Assembly: GCA_964583095.1 (NCBI GenBank)
Contig: CAZOVB010000028.1
Coordinates: 1 to 51,773, forward strand
Reading direction: 5' to 3'
Length of the DNA: 51,773 nucleotides
From: CAZOVB01 sp964583095
GTDB taxonomy: Bacteria > Planctomycetota > Phycisphaerae > SM23-33
Part shown: positions 16,082-24,942 of the stretch, in pieces
How the letters are laid out: every line of letters starts with the position of its first letter
How positions within the stretch are numbered: position 1 is the stretch's first letter
Position numbers and translations under genes: made by a program
Notes under the pieces: generated by a model
What the model saw: the letters and a program-made list of their open reading frames with translations, nothing else
The model's database searches: none
What the model was told of the DNA's origin: nothing

Positions 16082-16921
16082 TTGTCCTGTTCGGTAAAAA
16101 TCACGGTTCTGGTAGAAAACACCGTCGCCGGGCGGGGAGTTCTGGGCGAGCACGGGTTCTGCTGCTGCGTTGAGATTGGTCAAAGACGCCTGTTGTGGGA
16201 TACGGGACAGGGCCAGGTGCTCGAGGGCAACGCACGCAACATGGGCCTGGACCTGGCCCGCACCGAGGCGGTCCTTCTGAGCCACGGGCACTATGATCAC
16301 ACGGGAGGGCTGGGCAGCGCCCTGGCCGCTGCGCCCGAGGCGAGGGTCCTGGGGCACCCGGCGGTGTTGGGATGCCGCTACGCCCGCAAGGCGGATGGGT
16401 CTTCCCGGCCGGTAGGACTGGCCTCCGTGACACCGGCGCAACTGCGGCGCAGCGGCAGATTTGCGCCTGTATGCGAGCCCCATGACTTGGGTGACGGTCT
16501 GTGTCTTACCGGCGAGATCCCGCGATCCGAACAGTTCGAGGATGTCGGCGGCCCCTTTTTCCTGGACGAGGCGTGTACCCGTCCGGATCCGATACCTGAC
16601 GACCAGGCGATGTTCTTTCAGACCGAGCAGGGAAGTGTCGTGCTGCTTGGCTGCGCCCATGCCGGACTTATCAACACTCTGAAATATGTCCAGAAACTGA
16701 CCCGAGACGATCGGATCCACACAGTGATGGGGGGAATGCACCTGTGCAACGCAGGCAAGCAGCGGCTGGACAGCACGATCAACGCCTTGGATCAGATCGC
16801 CCCGGACTGGGTGATGCCCTGTCACTGCACCGGTTTTGTCGCAACAAAGGAGTTTGTCCGGAAGTTCCCTGCCAAGGTTCTGCCCGCCCCTGTTGGAACG
16901 CATCTGGAGTGGACCTGCTGA
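16082..16921 (+). CDS. Metallo-beta-lactamase-fold hydrolase of the ORP cluster
   Basis: 279 residues. The metal site SHGHYDHTGG (HxHxDH) is at about residues 62-71, with later GCAHAGL and GGMHLCN. The closest known type is the MBL group annotated as dihydropteroate-synthase-like/7,8-dihydropterin-6-yl-methyl-aminobenzene phosphate synthase, common beside ORP genes. The start TTG 16082-16084 begins 2 bp after the preceding stop; MSCSVKITVLVENT then matches the family N-terminus and no in-frame ATG is available before the first conserved strand. It is the last gene of the rightward operon and has a hairpin after it. Confidence 0.88.
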   Translation: MSCSVKITVLVENTVAGRGVLGEHGFCCCVEIGQRRLLWDTGQGQVLEGNARNMGLDLARTEAVLLSHGHYDHTGGLGSALAAAPEARVLGHPAVLGCRYARKADGSSRPVGLASVTPAQLRRSGRFAPVCEPHDLGDGLCLTGEIPRSEQFEDVGGPFFLDEACTRPDPIPDDQAMFFQTEQGSVVLLGCAHAGLINTLKYVQKLTRDDRIHTVMGGMHLCNAGKQRLDSTINALDQIAPDWVMPCHCTGFVATKEFVRKFPAKVLPAPVGTHLEWTC

Positions 16922-16933
16922 GAGCAGGGCGCA

Positions 16934-16975
16934 AAAAAGGCACCCGGGCAACGGAAATCCGCAGCCCGGGGTGCC
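16934..16975. terminator. Bidirectional terminator between the ORP operon and the xylR-like gene
   Basis: GGCACCCGGGC (16939-16949) pairs with GCCCGGGGTGCC (16964-16975) with one bulged base. On the minus strand the stem is followed by TTTTTT, on the plus strand by a C run. It probably ends leftward readthrough and may also serve the rightward operon. The 224-bp gap (16922-17145) holds no gene; a second weaker minus-strand hairpin with T5 lies near 17104-17133. Confidence 0.65.
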
Positions 16976-17145
16976 CCCCCGTATCTACTGTTCGGCTATG
17001 GCCTTTTGTTCTGGAGTGGCAAGGCACTCCCCCCTTGAATATGCCTGGCCCGGCCCCGTCTTGCGCAGGAATACGGTTTTTCGGCAAAAAAAAGCAAGGC
17101 CGGAAAAATGCCTCCATCGGGGCAGGGCATCCTTTGCCCCCGGTG

Positions 17146-18297
17146 TCAGGCTTGACGACGGTATTCGGTCGGAGTCTGGCCGGTGGTCGCCTTGAAACTT
17201 CGACAGAAATTGGAGACAAATTCGAAACCGCAGCGGACCGAGATGTCCACCAGCGGCAGGGAGGTGGTCCGAAGCAGTCGCTTGGCCTGGCGGATCCGCA
17301 TATTCTGAAGATGGTCGGCCGGCGTTGTACCCATGCGCTGGGCGAAGCGCCGCTGGACGGTGCGCTGGCTGGCAGGGACTTCCTCGTACATCCGGGCGAG
17401 TTCCACCTGATCCAGCGGGGTATGGTTGAGATAGGCCAGAGCGGCTGAGAGAATTTCGTCATCGTGCGGCTCATATTCGGTGCTTCGGCGCTCCATGACC
17501 CCCACGGGGTCCAATTCCATTTTTTCCGGCGGAAGCGAGGGATCTTCCAGCACCTGCTCCAGGAGTCTGGCGGCATGGTAGCCCACGCGCTGCAGGCCCA
17601 GGTCGATGGCTGAGATGCCCGGCCAGGTCATCTCGCAGATGATCCGGGTATCCTCTCCGGAAAGGATGGCTACATCACCTCCCACGCGAAGGTCCAGGAA
17701 TCGAACCGCCAGGGCCAAAAGCGGGGCGGCGTGGGCAGAGCAGGTCATAACCGCCACCGGCTTGGGCAAGGATTTTATCCACTGGACCAAAAAATCGTGC
17801 TGGAGGATCTCATACCAGATCGGCTGGTTGTCCCGGGCCGGTTCCGGATAGGTCAGGTGGCAGGTCAGATCGTGGTTTTCGGCTACTTTGACGAAGCCTC
17901 GCTGTCTCCGCACCGACCAGGTGGGGTCGGCTCCGAGAAAGGCCAGATGCTCAAAGCCCTGTTGAATCAGGAATTGGGCACCCTTGTGTCCCACATGCTC
18001 TTCCCGGATTCGGACCGAGGGTCCCCAGGGAGGCTGATTCCATCCGAAAAACCATGAGATCGGTGGCGGCTTGCTGAAGTACTGCCACAGATCGAAGTCT
18101 GCATCACAAATCAGGGCGTCGAAGGGCATCTTCTCCAGTTTGCCGACATATTCGGCCAGAGGCGGATCGTTGGGCATGGGCATGATGTGGCTGACAGCCC
18201 ATTCGGGCTTTCGCGCCTGGATTCCCTCCAGGATGGGGCGAATGTGACTCACGTGGCCCGGTGCGAACAGGCCGATTTGAAGAGGCATAGCCGACAT
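17146..18297 (-). CDS. XylR-like transcriptional regulator (sugar-binding domain plus AraC helix-turn-helix)
   Basis: 383 residues. The N-terminal about 265 residues look like a LacI/periplasmic-binding sensor (IGLFAPGHVSHIRPILEGI, HVGHKGAQFLIQQGF, VGYHAARLLEQVL). The C-terminal about 100 residues are an AraC-type double helix-turn-helix (SQRTVQRRFAQRMGTTPADH, DISVRCGFEFVSNFCRSF, GQTPTEYRR). This is the XylR architecture that senses xylose or another sugar. ATG 18295-18297 was taken; M at 18286-18288 is an alternative. No sugar-use operon is adjacent, so the regulon is unknown. Confidence 0.9.
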   Translation of the reverse strand: MSAMPLQIGLFAPGHVSHIRPILEGIQARKPEWAVSHIMPMPNDPPLAEYVGKLEKMPFDALICDADFDLWQYFSKPPPISWFFGWNQPPWGPSVRIREEHVGHKGAQFLIQQGFEHLAFLGADPTWSVRRQRGFVKVAENHDLTCHLTYPEPARDNQPIWYEILQHDFLVQWIKSLPKPVAVMTCSAHAAPLLALAVRFLDLRVGGDVAILSGEDTRIICEMTWPGISAIDLGLQRVGYHAARLLEQVLEDPSLPPEKMELDPVGVMERRSTEYEPHDDEILSAALAYLNHTPLDQVELARMYEEVPASQRTVQRRFAQRMGTTPADHLQNMRIRQAKRLLRTTSLPLVDISVRCGFEFVSNFCRSFKATTGQTPTEYRRQA

Positions 18298-18573
18298 CGA
18301 ACCACGGTCTCCTGCGTCGTTGGTGGATAATGCCTTTTGCTCAGCAGGTCAAACCCCCGGCCGGCACGGGGGTTTCGCAGAGGTTGTCGGATTCTTCGGA
18401 CAGGCAGGTTGCCTGCTCCGGCTGCGAGACGAGCCCTGCCCCGCCGGCTCGTCAAGGATAATGCCGGCCGAGAGCTTTTTGGTGGCGAAAGCTTCCTCTC
18501 GTTGCCAGAATAAATGGATGTAATCTTGTTTGGCTGCGTCGAATACAGATCGACTGGTTCCAGGGAGAATCCA
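18298..18573. other. Intergenic region with perfect inverted repeats, no gene seen
   Basis: Divergent gap between the XylR-like gene and the phosphatase gene. It contains AACCCCC/GGGGGTT (18352-18374) and a perfect 8-bp inverted repeat GACGAGCC/GGCTCGTC (18428-18435 with 18446-18453, 10-bp loop). Neither is followed by a T run, so they are more likely operator or RNA-structure elements than terminators. No convincing -35/-10 pair was found. Confidence 0.4.
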
Positions 18574-20757
18574 ATGGCCTCAGCGGAGTCCAATCCGTCC
18601 CAAGAGGATATTTCCCCCGAAGCGAAAGACTCGTCTTCGTCGAGTTCGGAGTCCTCGCTTCTCTATCTGGAGGTACTCCTTTCGAGTCTTCTGGATCGCA
18701 ATCTCGGTGACATGCCCCACGCCCACCGATCGGCGCTGACCCAGCCGGGATTGACCATTCGCGACGTCCTGATCGCCGGTGCCGGAGACGTCGGGGCCCT
18801 GCGGTTTCTCAAAGACGCCGCCAAGAGACTCGCCGGCCCGGGCAAGGCCCAAGAGAAGGAAGCCGCCTTGGCCGTCTACCTCGGGGCTATCGCCGCCGCA
18901 TGGGTCTGGCATCATCAGGACATCAGTTCTCAGCCTCCCGACCGCCTGCGTAGCTGGATTCTGGACCTGGCAGCCAAGAAATGGGTGGGGCCTGATCTGG
19001 CGGCAGTTCTGCGACGCGCGGGCAGCAGCCGACACGGGCTCCTGGCGGGATCATCCGGCACTTCGAGAGACTCCGACCAGACCGACAGCCTGACGGAGAT
19101 GTCCGGTCCTTCGGGTCTTCGGGTAGAGGTCCTCCGCGACGGGATCTGCATCGAGGGCAAGGAGTTCTCCTCCGGCAGCAAGGCGCTTGTGGCCGGGCGT
19201 TGGGAAGACTGCGACATCCTCCTGCCTGCATCGAGCATTGCGGACAAACACCTTCGACTGGCCTGGAACCCGCATTTCCACCGATGGCTGGTCGAGGCTT
19301 TGCCCGGTGCCCGCGTGCAGATCGCCGGAAAGGTGCTCGACGCGCCGGCCCCGGCGGCGGGGCGCAGGATCGAAGCGGGACCTTTTTCGCTGCGATGTAC
19401 GGAGTTGCGGCAGGAGGAAGAGACCGCAGAGGACGAAGACAGCGGGCAGAAGTCTCACGTGGCCGATCTGCCCCTGGTTTCCATGGCCCGAATCGCCGAA
19501 GGAGAGGGCCTGGGGATCACCCATGAAGCGGTCGAGCGTCTGAATGAGATCGGCGATCAACTGGCCGACGCGGACAATCTGGAGGAGCTCTACACGTTTG
19601 CCTGTCGATCCCTCTGTCGTAACCGTTTTGCCAACGCAGTCGTATTGCGCATCCCCCTCAACGCAGATTTCGATCGGACACGGACGCTGGCCGGGGTGGA
19701 GGCAAGCGGCCGGCGGGACGCCTCGCAGCGTATACGTTTTTCAGGTTCGGTCCTTCATGAAGTCCTCAGCAGCGGAGAGACCGTGGTTGCTCGCGCCCAG
19801 CCTCGCGACGCTTTTGATGTCCAGTTGACGGTAGTGGATGAGGCCCGCCAGGTGGTCTGCATCCCGGTCGGGCGGGACGATGGCGGGTTACTGGCGCTGT
19901 ACGTGGATATGCCCGACGTCGCCCGGGCCGGTGAGCAGAGCGAGCTTGCGTTCCTGACTTCCGTCGCCCGGATGGTCCGCTTGTGCCGGGGCAGCCTGCT
20001 TGGGGCCCAGAGCAGGGCGAAATGGGTGCGCCAGCAGTCCGAGTTGAAATTTGCATCGGAAATCCAGGGCCGACTGCTTCCCGAAGGCGTAGAAGCCGTT
20101 TCGGGCGGCGCGATCCAATACCGTTATACCCCCGCAATGTGGGTTGGCGGAGACTACTGCGATGTCTGGCCACTGGGGGATGGCAGACTCGCCTTCGCTA
20201 TTGGAGACGTCACGGGCAAGGGCGTGCCCGGGGCATTGGTTATCAGCGCCTTGCACGCCGCTCTTCGTGCCGGAGGCGCCCTGTCGGCCAGGCCTTCCCA
20301 ACTGGTACAACTGGCCAATGAATACCTTGTCTCTTATACGCCCGACGGCATGTTCGTAACCATGCTGCTTGGCTTCTTTACGCCCGAGACCGGACATCTG
20401 GAGTACGTAAACGCCGGACACCTCAGGCCTTTCCTAGCCTGTCTCGGGGGCCAAGCCAGAGAACTCAGTGGACCTTCCGGGCTGGTTATGGGAATCCAGG
20501 ACTACCCCTACCAGGACGAGCATCTGACGCTTGAGTCGAACCAGGGCGTTCTGATGGTCACCGACGGGATCACCGAAGCCGGTTCCGGAGCACACGAGTT
20601 GTTCGGCCCGGAAGGGGTCCTCCGGGTCCTCTCGGATCCGTCGATGCAATGGTCGCAACTGCTGGAGAAGCTCTATTGTTCGGCGATGGAATTCGCCCAA
20701 GGGGCCGGACAACAGGACGATGTGACCATGCTGTTGCTGCGGAGAATGGAAGGATAA
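18574..20757 (+). CDS. FHA-GAF-SpoIIE-type serine/threonine phosphatase with novel N-terminal domain
   Basis: 727 residues. Order: Ser-rich stretch (19-28); an unrecognised helical domain (about 30-150) shared with the 176-residue protein downstream; an FHA-like domain (about 180-290, with GRWEDCDILLP and IADKHLRL); a GAF domain (about 315-460); and a PPM/SpoIIE phosphatase domain (about 480-727) with the metal-binding GGDYCDVW, FAIGDVTGKGVPGAL and QQDDVTML. ATG 18574 is chosen for AGGGAG upstream; an earlier ATG at 18514 has none. The phosphatase residues look intact. It is followed by the ECF sigma gene after 71 bp. It likely relays a signal through phosphothreonine recognition and dephosphorylation to the sigma factor; no STAS or anti-sigma gene is present. 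Confidence 0.9.
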   Translation: MASAESNPSQEDISPEAKDSSSSSSESSLLYLEVLLSSLLDRNLGDMPHAHRSALTQPGLTIRDVLIAGAGDVGALRFLKDAAKRLAGPGKAQEKEAALAVYLGAIAAAWVWHHQDISSQPPDRLRSWILDLAAKKWVGPDLAAVLRRAGSSRHGLLAGSSGTSRDSDQTDSLTEMSGPSGLRVEVLRDGICIEGKEFSSGSKALVAGRWEDCDILLPASSIADKHLRLAWNPHFHRWLVEALPGARVQIAGKVLDAPAPAAGRRIEAGPFSLRCTELRQEEETAEDEDSGQKSHVADLPLVSMARIAEGEGLGITHEAVERLNEIGDQLADADNLEELYTFACRSLCRNRFANAVVLRIPLNADFDRTRTLAGVEASGRRDASQRIRFSGSVLHEVLSSGETVVARAQPRDAFDVQLTVVDEARQVVCIPVGRDDGGLLALYVDMPDVARAGEQSELAFLTSVARMVRLCRGSLLGAQSRAKWVRQQSELKFASEIQGRLLPEGVEAVSGGAIQYRYTPAMWVGGDYCDVWPLGDGRLAFAIGDVTGKGVPGALVISALHAALRAGGALSARPSQLVQLANEYLVSYTPDGMFVTMLLGFFTPETGHLEYVNAGHLRPFLACLGGQARELSGPSGLVMGIQDYPYQDEHLTLESNQGVLMVTDGITEAGSGAHELFGPEGVLRVLSDPSMQWSQLLEKLYCSAMEFAQGAGQQDDVTMLLLRRMEG

Positions 20758-20828
20758 CCGGACCCGCACAGTAAGGACCCCAGGCTCGGACAGAAACAGG
20801 CACATGGATACGGACGGGAGCGGTTCAG

Positions 20829-21629
20829 ATGGCCTCAGGAAAACGCAATGCCGACCTGCCTGCCGGCCAGAGCAGGTTCATGACCACCGCCTGGACCCAC
20901 ATCCTGGCCTGCAGAACGGTGGATTCCTCGCGCAGGCAAGACGCGACGGCGGAAGTCCTCCGACAGTATTGGCGCCCCATTTACACCTGGCTGCGCCGGA
21001 AAGGCTATGATGCCAACGAGGCCCAGGACCTGACCCAGGGGTTTTTGACGGATGTGGTGCTGGGACGGTCGCTGCCGGCAAAGGCCCATCCGGAGCGAGG
21101 CCGGTTTCGCACGTTTCTCCTGACGGCTCTTGGCAAGTACATTCGCGATGAACATCGAAAGGCCTCGGCCCAGAAGCGATCTCCGGCTGAAGGGCTTGTC
21201 GCGCTGGAAGCTTTGGAAGACGGAACCGACTGGGAGCCTGCCGATGACTGCGATCCGGCCGAGGCTTTTAACCGCAGTTGGGTCCATGTCCTGCTGGAGG
21301 ATACGATTCAGGAGGTCCGGGAAGCCTGCGGATCTCTGGGGCAGGAGGACTATTTTCAGGCATTCTCCAAAAGGGTTCTGCTGCCCTGCCTGGAGGGGCA
21401 TGCCCCGGTCGGATTGGAGAAGATTCGGGACGAACTGGGAGCCCGAAGCGCAAAAGCGGTTTCGAACATGATTGTCACGATGAAGCGCCGATTCTCTTCC
21501 GCCCTTCGCCGCAGAGTTCGTCAGTGGGTTCAAAACGACGAAGACGTCGAGAAGGAAATTGCCGAACTTCTTCTTCTGGTCGCGGGAAACAGCGCAGCGG
21601 GGCGGGATCTTTCCCGTATCCATCCGTGA
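20829..21629 (+). CDS. Planctomycete-type ECF sigma factor
   Basis: 266 residues. Region 2 shows TTAWTHILAC, LRQYWRPIYTWLRRKGYDANEAQDLTQGFLTD (core RKGYDANEAQDLTQGF), GRFRTFLLTALGKYIRDEHR. This is the pattern of the planctomycete ECF group often linked to Ser/Thr kinases. Region 4 (LEKIRDELGARSAKAVSNMI...KRRF) is present but diverged. GGGAG lies 8 nt before the ATG. A roughly 40-residue C-terminal extension (EIAELLLLVAGNSAAGRD) follows. It lies between a SpoIIE-type phosphatase and a small protein sharing the phosphatase's N-terminal domain, so these may control it. Confidence 0.88.
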   Translation: MASGKRNADLPAGQSRFMTTAWTHILACRTVDSSRRQDATAEVLRQYWRPIYTWLRRKGYDANEAQDLTQGFLTDVVLGRSLPAKAHPERGRFRTFLLTALGKYIRDEHRKASAQKRSPAEGLVALEALEDGTDWEPADDCDPAEAFNRSWVHVLLEDTIQEVREACGSLGQEDYFQAFSKRVLLPCLEGHAPVGLEKIRDELGARSAKAVSNMIVTMKRRFSSALRRRVRQWVQNDEDVEKEIAELLLLVAGNSAAGRDLSRIHP

Positions 21630-21653
21630 AGCTCTTCCGGGAAGGTTTGGCAG

Positions 21654-22184
21654 ATGGCTTGTTCGGATGGAATCCCTCGACACCCGATGCGTCCTGAGGC
21701 GATGGCACGGATGTTGCGCCAGGGCCTGGCCCAGGCAGATGAGCAAAGCGCCGTATCTTTTCGACTGGCCGAAGCGCTGGCCTCGCCAATGCCTCCAGAA
21801 CCCGAAAAACTGCGAGAGCTTTCGCAACTGGTTGGCAGGATGCAGCGGCTCCTGCCGGAGCAAGGAGAAACGCTGGCTGAGATTCTATCGGGAAAAAAGG
21901 GCCGACTGGAGGACTGTGAGGCCATCAAGCAGTACGGGAAAGTGCTGGCCCAGACGGGGAGCGAATCGGCCCAGCGGACAATCGGCCTGGTGTTGTACTT
22001 TGCGGGCATCTGTGCGGGGGTCGTACATCACGGGGTTTGCCTGACCGGTCTGGAACCGGAGGCTGTCGGTCCCAGTTGCCGGGCCCTGGCCGAGAAGGAG
22101 TGGATGCCCCTGACGTTGATACATCTGTTGACGGCAGGAGCGGCTCGGTTTTCCAGGGCCCGGGGGACCGACAAGGGTTCGTGA
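21654..22184 (+). CDS. Unrecognised 176-residue protein sharing a domain with the upstream phosphatase
   Basis: I do not recognise a named family. Predicted mostly helical, no signal peptide or clear membrane segment. Residues 73-162 align with residues 61-150 of the phosphatase N-terminus with one single-residue gap: common points are T-x4-L, GxxxxxxxxxK, a hydrophobic helix ending in V-x-HH (HH at 125-126 here, 113-114 there) and LAxKxW. It begins 24 bp after the sigma factor stop with GGGAAGG upstream, so it is in the same operon. A role as sigma-factor partner (anti-sigma-like or adaptor) is an inference from position and domain sharing. Confidence 0.7.
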   Translation: MACSDGIPRHPMRPEAMARMLRQGLAQADEQSAVSFRLAEALASPMPPEPEKLRELSQLVGRMQRLLPEQGETLAEILSGKKGRLEDCEAIKQYGKVLAQTGSESAQRTIGLVLYFAGICAGVVHHGVCLTGLEPEAVGPSCRALAEKEWMPLTLIHLLTAGAARFSRARGTDKGS

Positions 22185-22325
22185 ATCCACAGCGCCGAGT
22201 ATCCCTTCGCTGTTTTATCGGTTTTTCCGCCCGGCCATCCCGAACTGTTGTCCCGAGGATTCCGTTCCTTTTGCGGGCGGAATCCGATAGAATTATGTCG
22301 GTTACAACAGATTCGAGGAATGACT

Positions 22326-24812
22326 ATGCGCAGTGTTCTGATGAGGCTGGGACTGGTGATTCTGTTGGCGGGGCCTGCTCTTGCCGGGCCGGAGGTGGAT
22401 GCAGGGGGCGATCCGCTTCCCCCGATGGCTCAGACCCGGCTTGGCAGCGTGAAGCTCTGGCAGGGAATGTACGTCCGGGGTCTGGCATTCGGCCTGGACG
22501 ATGAGATCCTCATCTCCGGCGGGGGCATTGCGCTCAACGGTCCTTCGGTGCTGGTCTGGGACGCCCGATCGGGTCGGCGGATCGGTTCGCTCAACTCCAG
22601 TGGTGTTGCGGCCATGGCCATGCGGTCCTCTCCGGATGGGAAGCTTCTGGCGGTGAGCACGAGCAACTCGCAGGTATGGGTCTTTGACCTGAAGACCCGC
22701 AAGAAACTCGCGAGTTACAAGGGCAGGGGCAGCGTGCAGGGGATGGAGTTCACGCCGGATTCAGGCAAACTGCTCTTCACGAATTACAGCGAAACGTGTC
22801 TGCTGGAGATCAAAAGCGGGAAGACCAAGAAGTGGAAGATCCCCGGTTATGCGGTCAGCGTTCATCCCGACGGCAAGAAATTCGCCCTGTGCTCCAACGC
22901 ATACGGCCGCGGCAAGAAGAAGCAGGGCTACGTCCAGATCCGAAGCCTCGAGGATGGAAAGTCGCTGTCGGAGATCAAGCCGCCCAAACGTCAGAAATAC
23001 TACTGGCCCAGCTATTCTCATGATGGAAAGCTCCTGGGCGTTAGCGCCCGGGGGGCCGGCCAGGAGGATATCTACCTCTTCGACGGGGAAACCTATGAGG
23101 AGGTCCGAAAGCTCAACGGACATTCCTCCAGCGTGAGCAGCCTGGTCTTCAGCCCCACGGAACACTTTTTTGCCACCAGCGGCTACGACGGAAAAATCTG
23201 TACATGGGATTCCCGCACGGGCAAGCGTATCGCATCGGTGTCCTTCAATACCGGCGGGTCGACGAACCTGAGCTTCAGCCGGGACGGCAAGAAGATTGCC
23301 GCCGGCGATCGTTTTGGCCGGATCGAGATCTGGGATGCCAAAACGGGCAATCCCCTGCACGAATACAAGGGGCATCGGAATCGTATCTCGAGTCTGGCGA
23401 TCTCCGACGACGGCCGCTTCGCTGCCACCGCCGATGCAAGTGACGTCGTGATTCTCTGGAGCCTGCCCGAGGGCAAGCAACTCAAGCGGATCGACCAGGC
23501 CGGGATGTCCATTACGGCCCTTGCTTTTACTTCCGACTCACAGCATCTGCTGGCAATGTCGCGGACGGGTCTGGCCAAGCGTTACGATCTTCCGGGCCTC
23601 AAGACGCTCAATACCGCCAAGATTAACGGCCAGGTGCTGGACCTGCGAAATGGGGCGCCCGGCGAAGACGTCCATGTCCTTCTGGCCGAGGGAAAACTCG
23701 CCCAGTGGAACCCGCAGAAGGAGAAGTCGGAGGCTCGTCAATCGCTGCAACACATTGACCATGTTCGAGGCGGGCTGGTCTCGCCGGATCTCCGATGGGG
23801 TGTGTATCTCCAGAACAACGGCTTTTCGATGGTGATGGTGGAAAACCGAAGCAGCCATTTCGTACGACATTCCGGCTTGTATACGTATAGGAGCACCAAA
23901 CCCGTTGCGATTCCCGTACAGTCGGATTTGATCGGTGTCTCCTCCCAGAACGGATTTGTGCTTTACGAGATCGATTCGGGCCAGGTGGTCGACCGGGTAA
24001 ACGGCTCGGTAGCCTCGGTGGTTACAGCCTTGGCATTCAGCCGGGACGGTCGCTTTCTTGCCGTGGGCGGCAACCGCGGGCGAATCGTGCTCTACTCGGT
24101 GGCCAGCGGGAAGGAACTTCTGCGTTTCAAGGGGCATGATCTCGGCTCCGAGCGGAAAAGATCGGCTCGCAGCCGACGACACGGAATTCTTCCGGGGACG
24201 GTTACCGCCCTTGATTTCACGCCCGACGGCAAGCATCTGATCTCCATCAGCAACGATACAACGGGCCTGGTCTGGGATATCGCCAAGGTCATCGACGCCG
24301 AAGCCGATCAGGTCCCGGCCGGGCGCCTGGCGGATTTCTGGCAGGAAATGGGCGACTCCAATGGGACCGCCGCCCATCGGGCCCGTTGGGCAATGGCATC
24401 ACTGGGCGATGAGGCGACCGCCTTTCTGGAAGAACACCTGGAGCCCGCCCAGCCGGCGGATCGCCGGGCGATTCGCAAACTGATCAATCAGCTCAGCGAC
24501 CCTCGATACGCCAAGCGCGCCGAGGCCTACAAAGATCTGACAAAAATCGGTCGCCGAGCCCTGCCGGTCCTTCGCGACACACTTTCCTCCAACCCTCCGG
24601 CTGAGGTCCGCAATCGAGCCATTCGGTTGATCGAGTCCCTGGACCGGGCCATCGTCGAAACCACAGAAGTTCTGCGTCTGACCCGGGCGGTTCGCACGCT
24701 GGAGCGAATCGGTACCCCACGGGCCAAGGCGCTCCTGGGCGAACTGGCTCAGGGAGACCCGGGTTCTCGGATGACCACCGAGGCCCAAGCGGCTTTGGGG
24801 CGGCTGGAGTAG
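22326..24812 (+). CDS. Exported WD40-repeat protein with helical C-terminal domain (first paralogue)
   Basis: 828 residues. Signal peptide (MRSVLMRLGLVILLAGPALAG), then the planctomycete motif GGDPLPPMAQTRLGSVKLW. A WD40 propeller follows with repeats ending in variants of WD (SSLVFSPTEHFFATSGYDGK, LSFSRDGKKIAAGD, SLAISDDGRFAATAD) to about residue 660. The C-terminal about 160 residues are helical, HEAT-like (DPRYAKRAEAYKDL, RAVRTLERIGTPRAK). ATG 22326 is preferred because GAGG is 8 nt upstream; ATG 22320 is too close. Its function is unknown: such proteins are abundant in Planctomycetota, often next to ECF sigma or kinase genes. The next gene is a paralogue. Confidence 0.85.
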   Translation: MRSVLMRLGLVILLAGPALAGPEVDAGGDPLPPMAQTRLGSVKLWQGMYVRGLAFGLDDEILISGGGIALNGPSVLVWDARSGRRIGSLNSSGVAAMAMRSSPDGKLLAVSTSNSQVWVFDLKTRKKLASYKGRGSVQGMEFTPDSGKLLFTNYSETCLLEIKSGKTKKWKIPGYAVSVHPDGKKFALCSNAYGRGKKKQGYVQIRSLEDGKSLSEIKPPKRQKYYWPSYSHDGKLLGVSARGAGQEDIYLFDGETYEEVRKLNGHSSSVSSLVFSPTEHFFATSGYDGKICTWDSRTGKRIASVSFNTGGSTNLSFSRDGKKIAAGDRFGRIEIWDAKTGNPLHEYKGHRNRISSLAISDDGRFAATADASDVVILWSLPEGKQLKRIDQAGMSITALAFTSDSQHLLAMSRTGLAKRYDLPGLKTLNTAKINGQVLDLRNGAPGEDVHVLLAEGKLAQWNPQKEKSEARQSLQHIDHVRGGLVSPDLRWGVYLQNNGFSMVMVENRSSHFVRHSGLYTYRSTKPVAIPVQSDLIGVSSQNGFVLYEIDSGQVVDRVNGSVASVVTALAFSRDGRFLAVGGNRGRIVLYSVASGKELLRFKGHDLGSERKRSARSRRHGILPGTVTALDFTPDGKHLISISNDTTGLVWDIAKVIDAEADQVPAGRLADFWQEMGDSNGTAAHRARWAMASLGDEATAFLEEHLEPAQPADRRAIRKLINQLSDPRYAKRAEAYKDLTKIGRRALPVLRDTLSSNPPAEVRNRAIRLIESLDRAIVETTEVLRLTRAVRTLERIGTPRAKALLGELAQGDPGSRMTTEAQAALGRLE

Positions 24813-24942
24813 TCCGCTCAGCAGTAGAATTCGGGAACCAGAGACGCTTTGGCTCGTCCCAAACCACAGCTGTTTCTGTGCGTCTGTGCGGCCACAGAGC
24901 TTTCAGTTTTCAACCAGTACCTCTTGGAATCCGGAGATGTTG

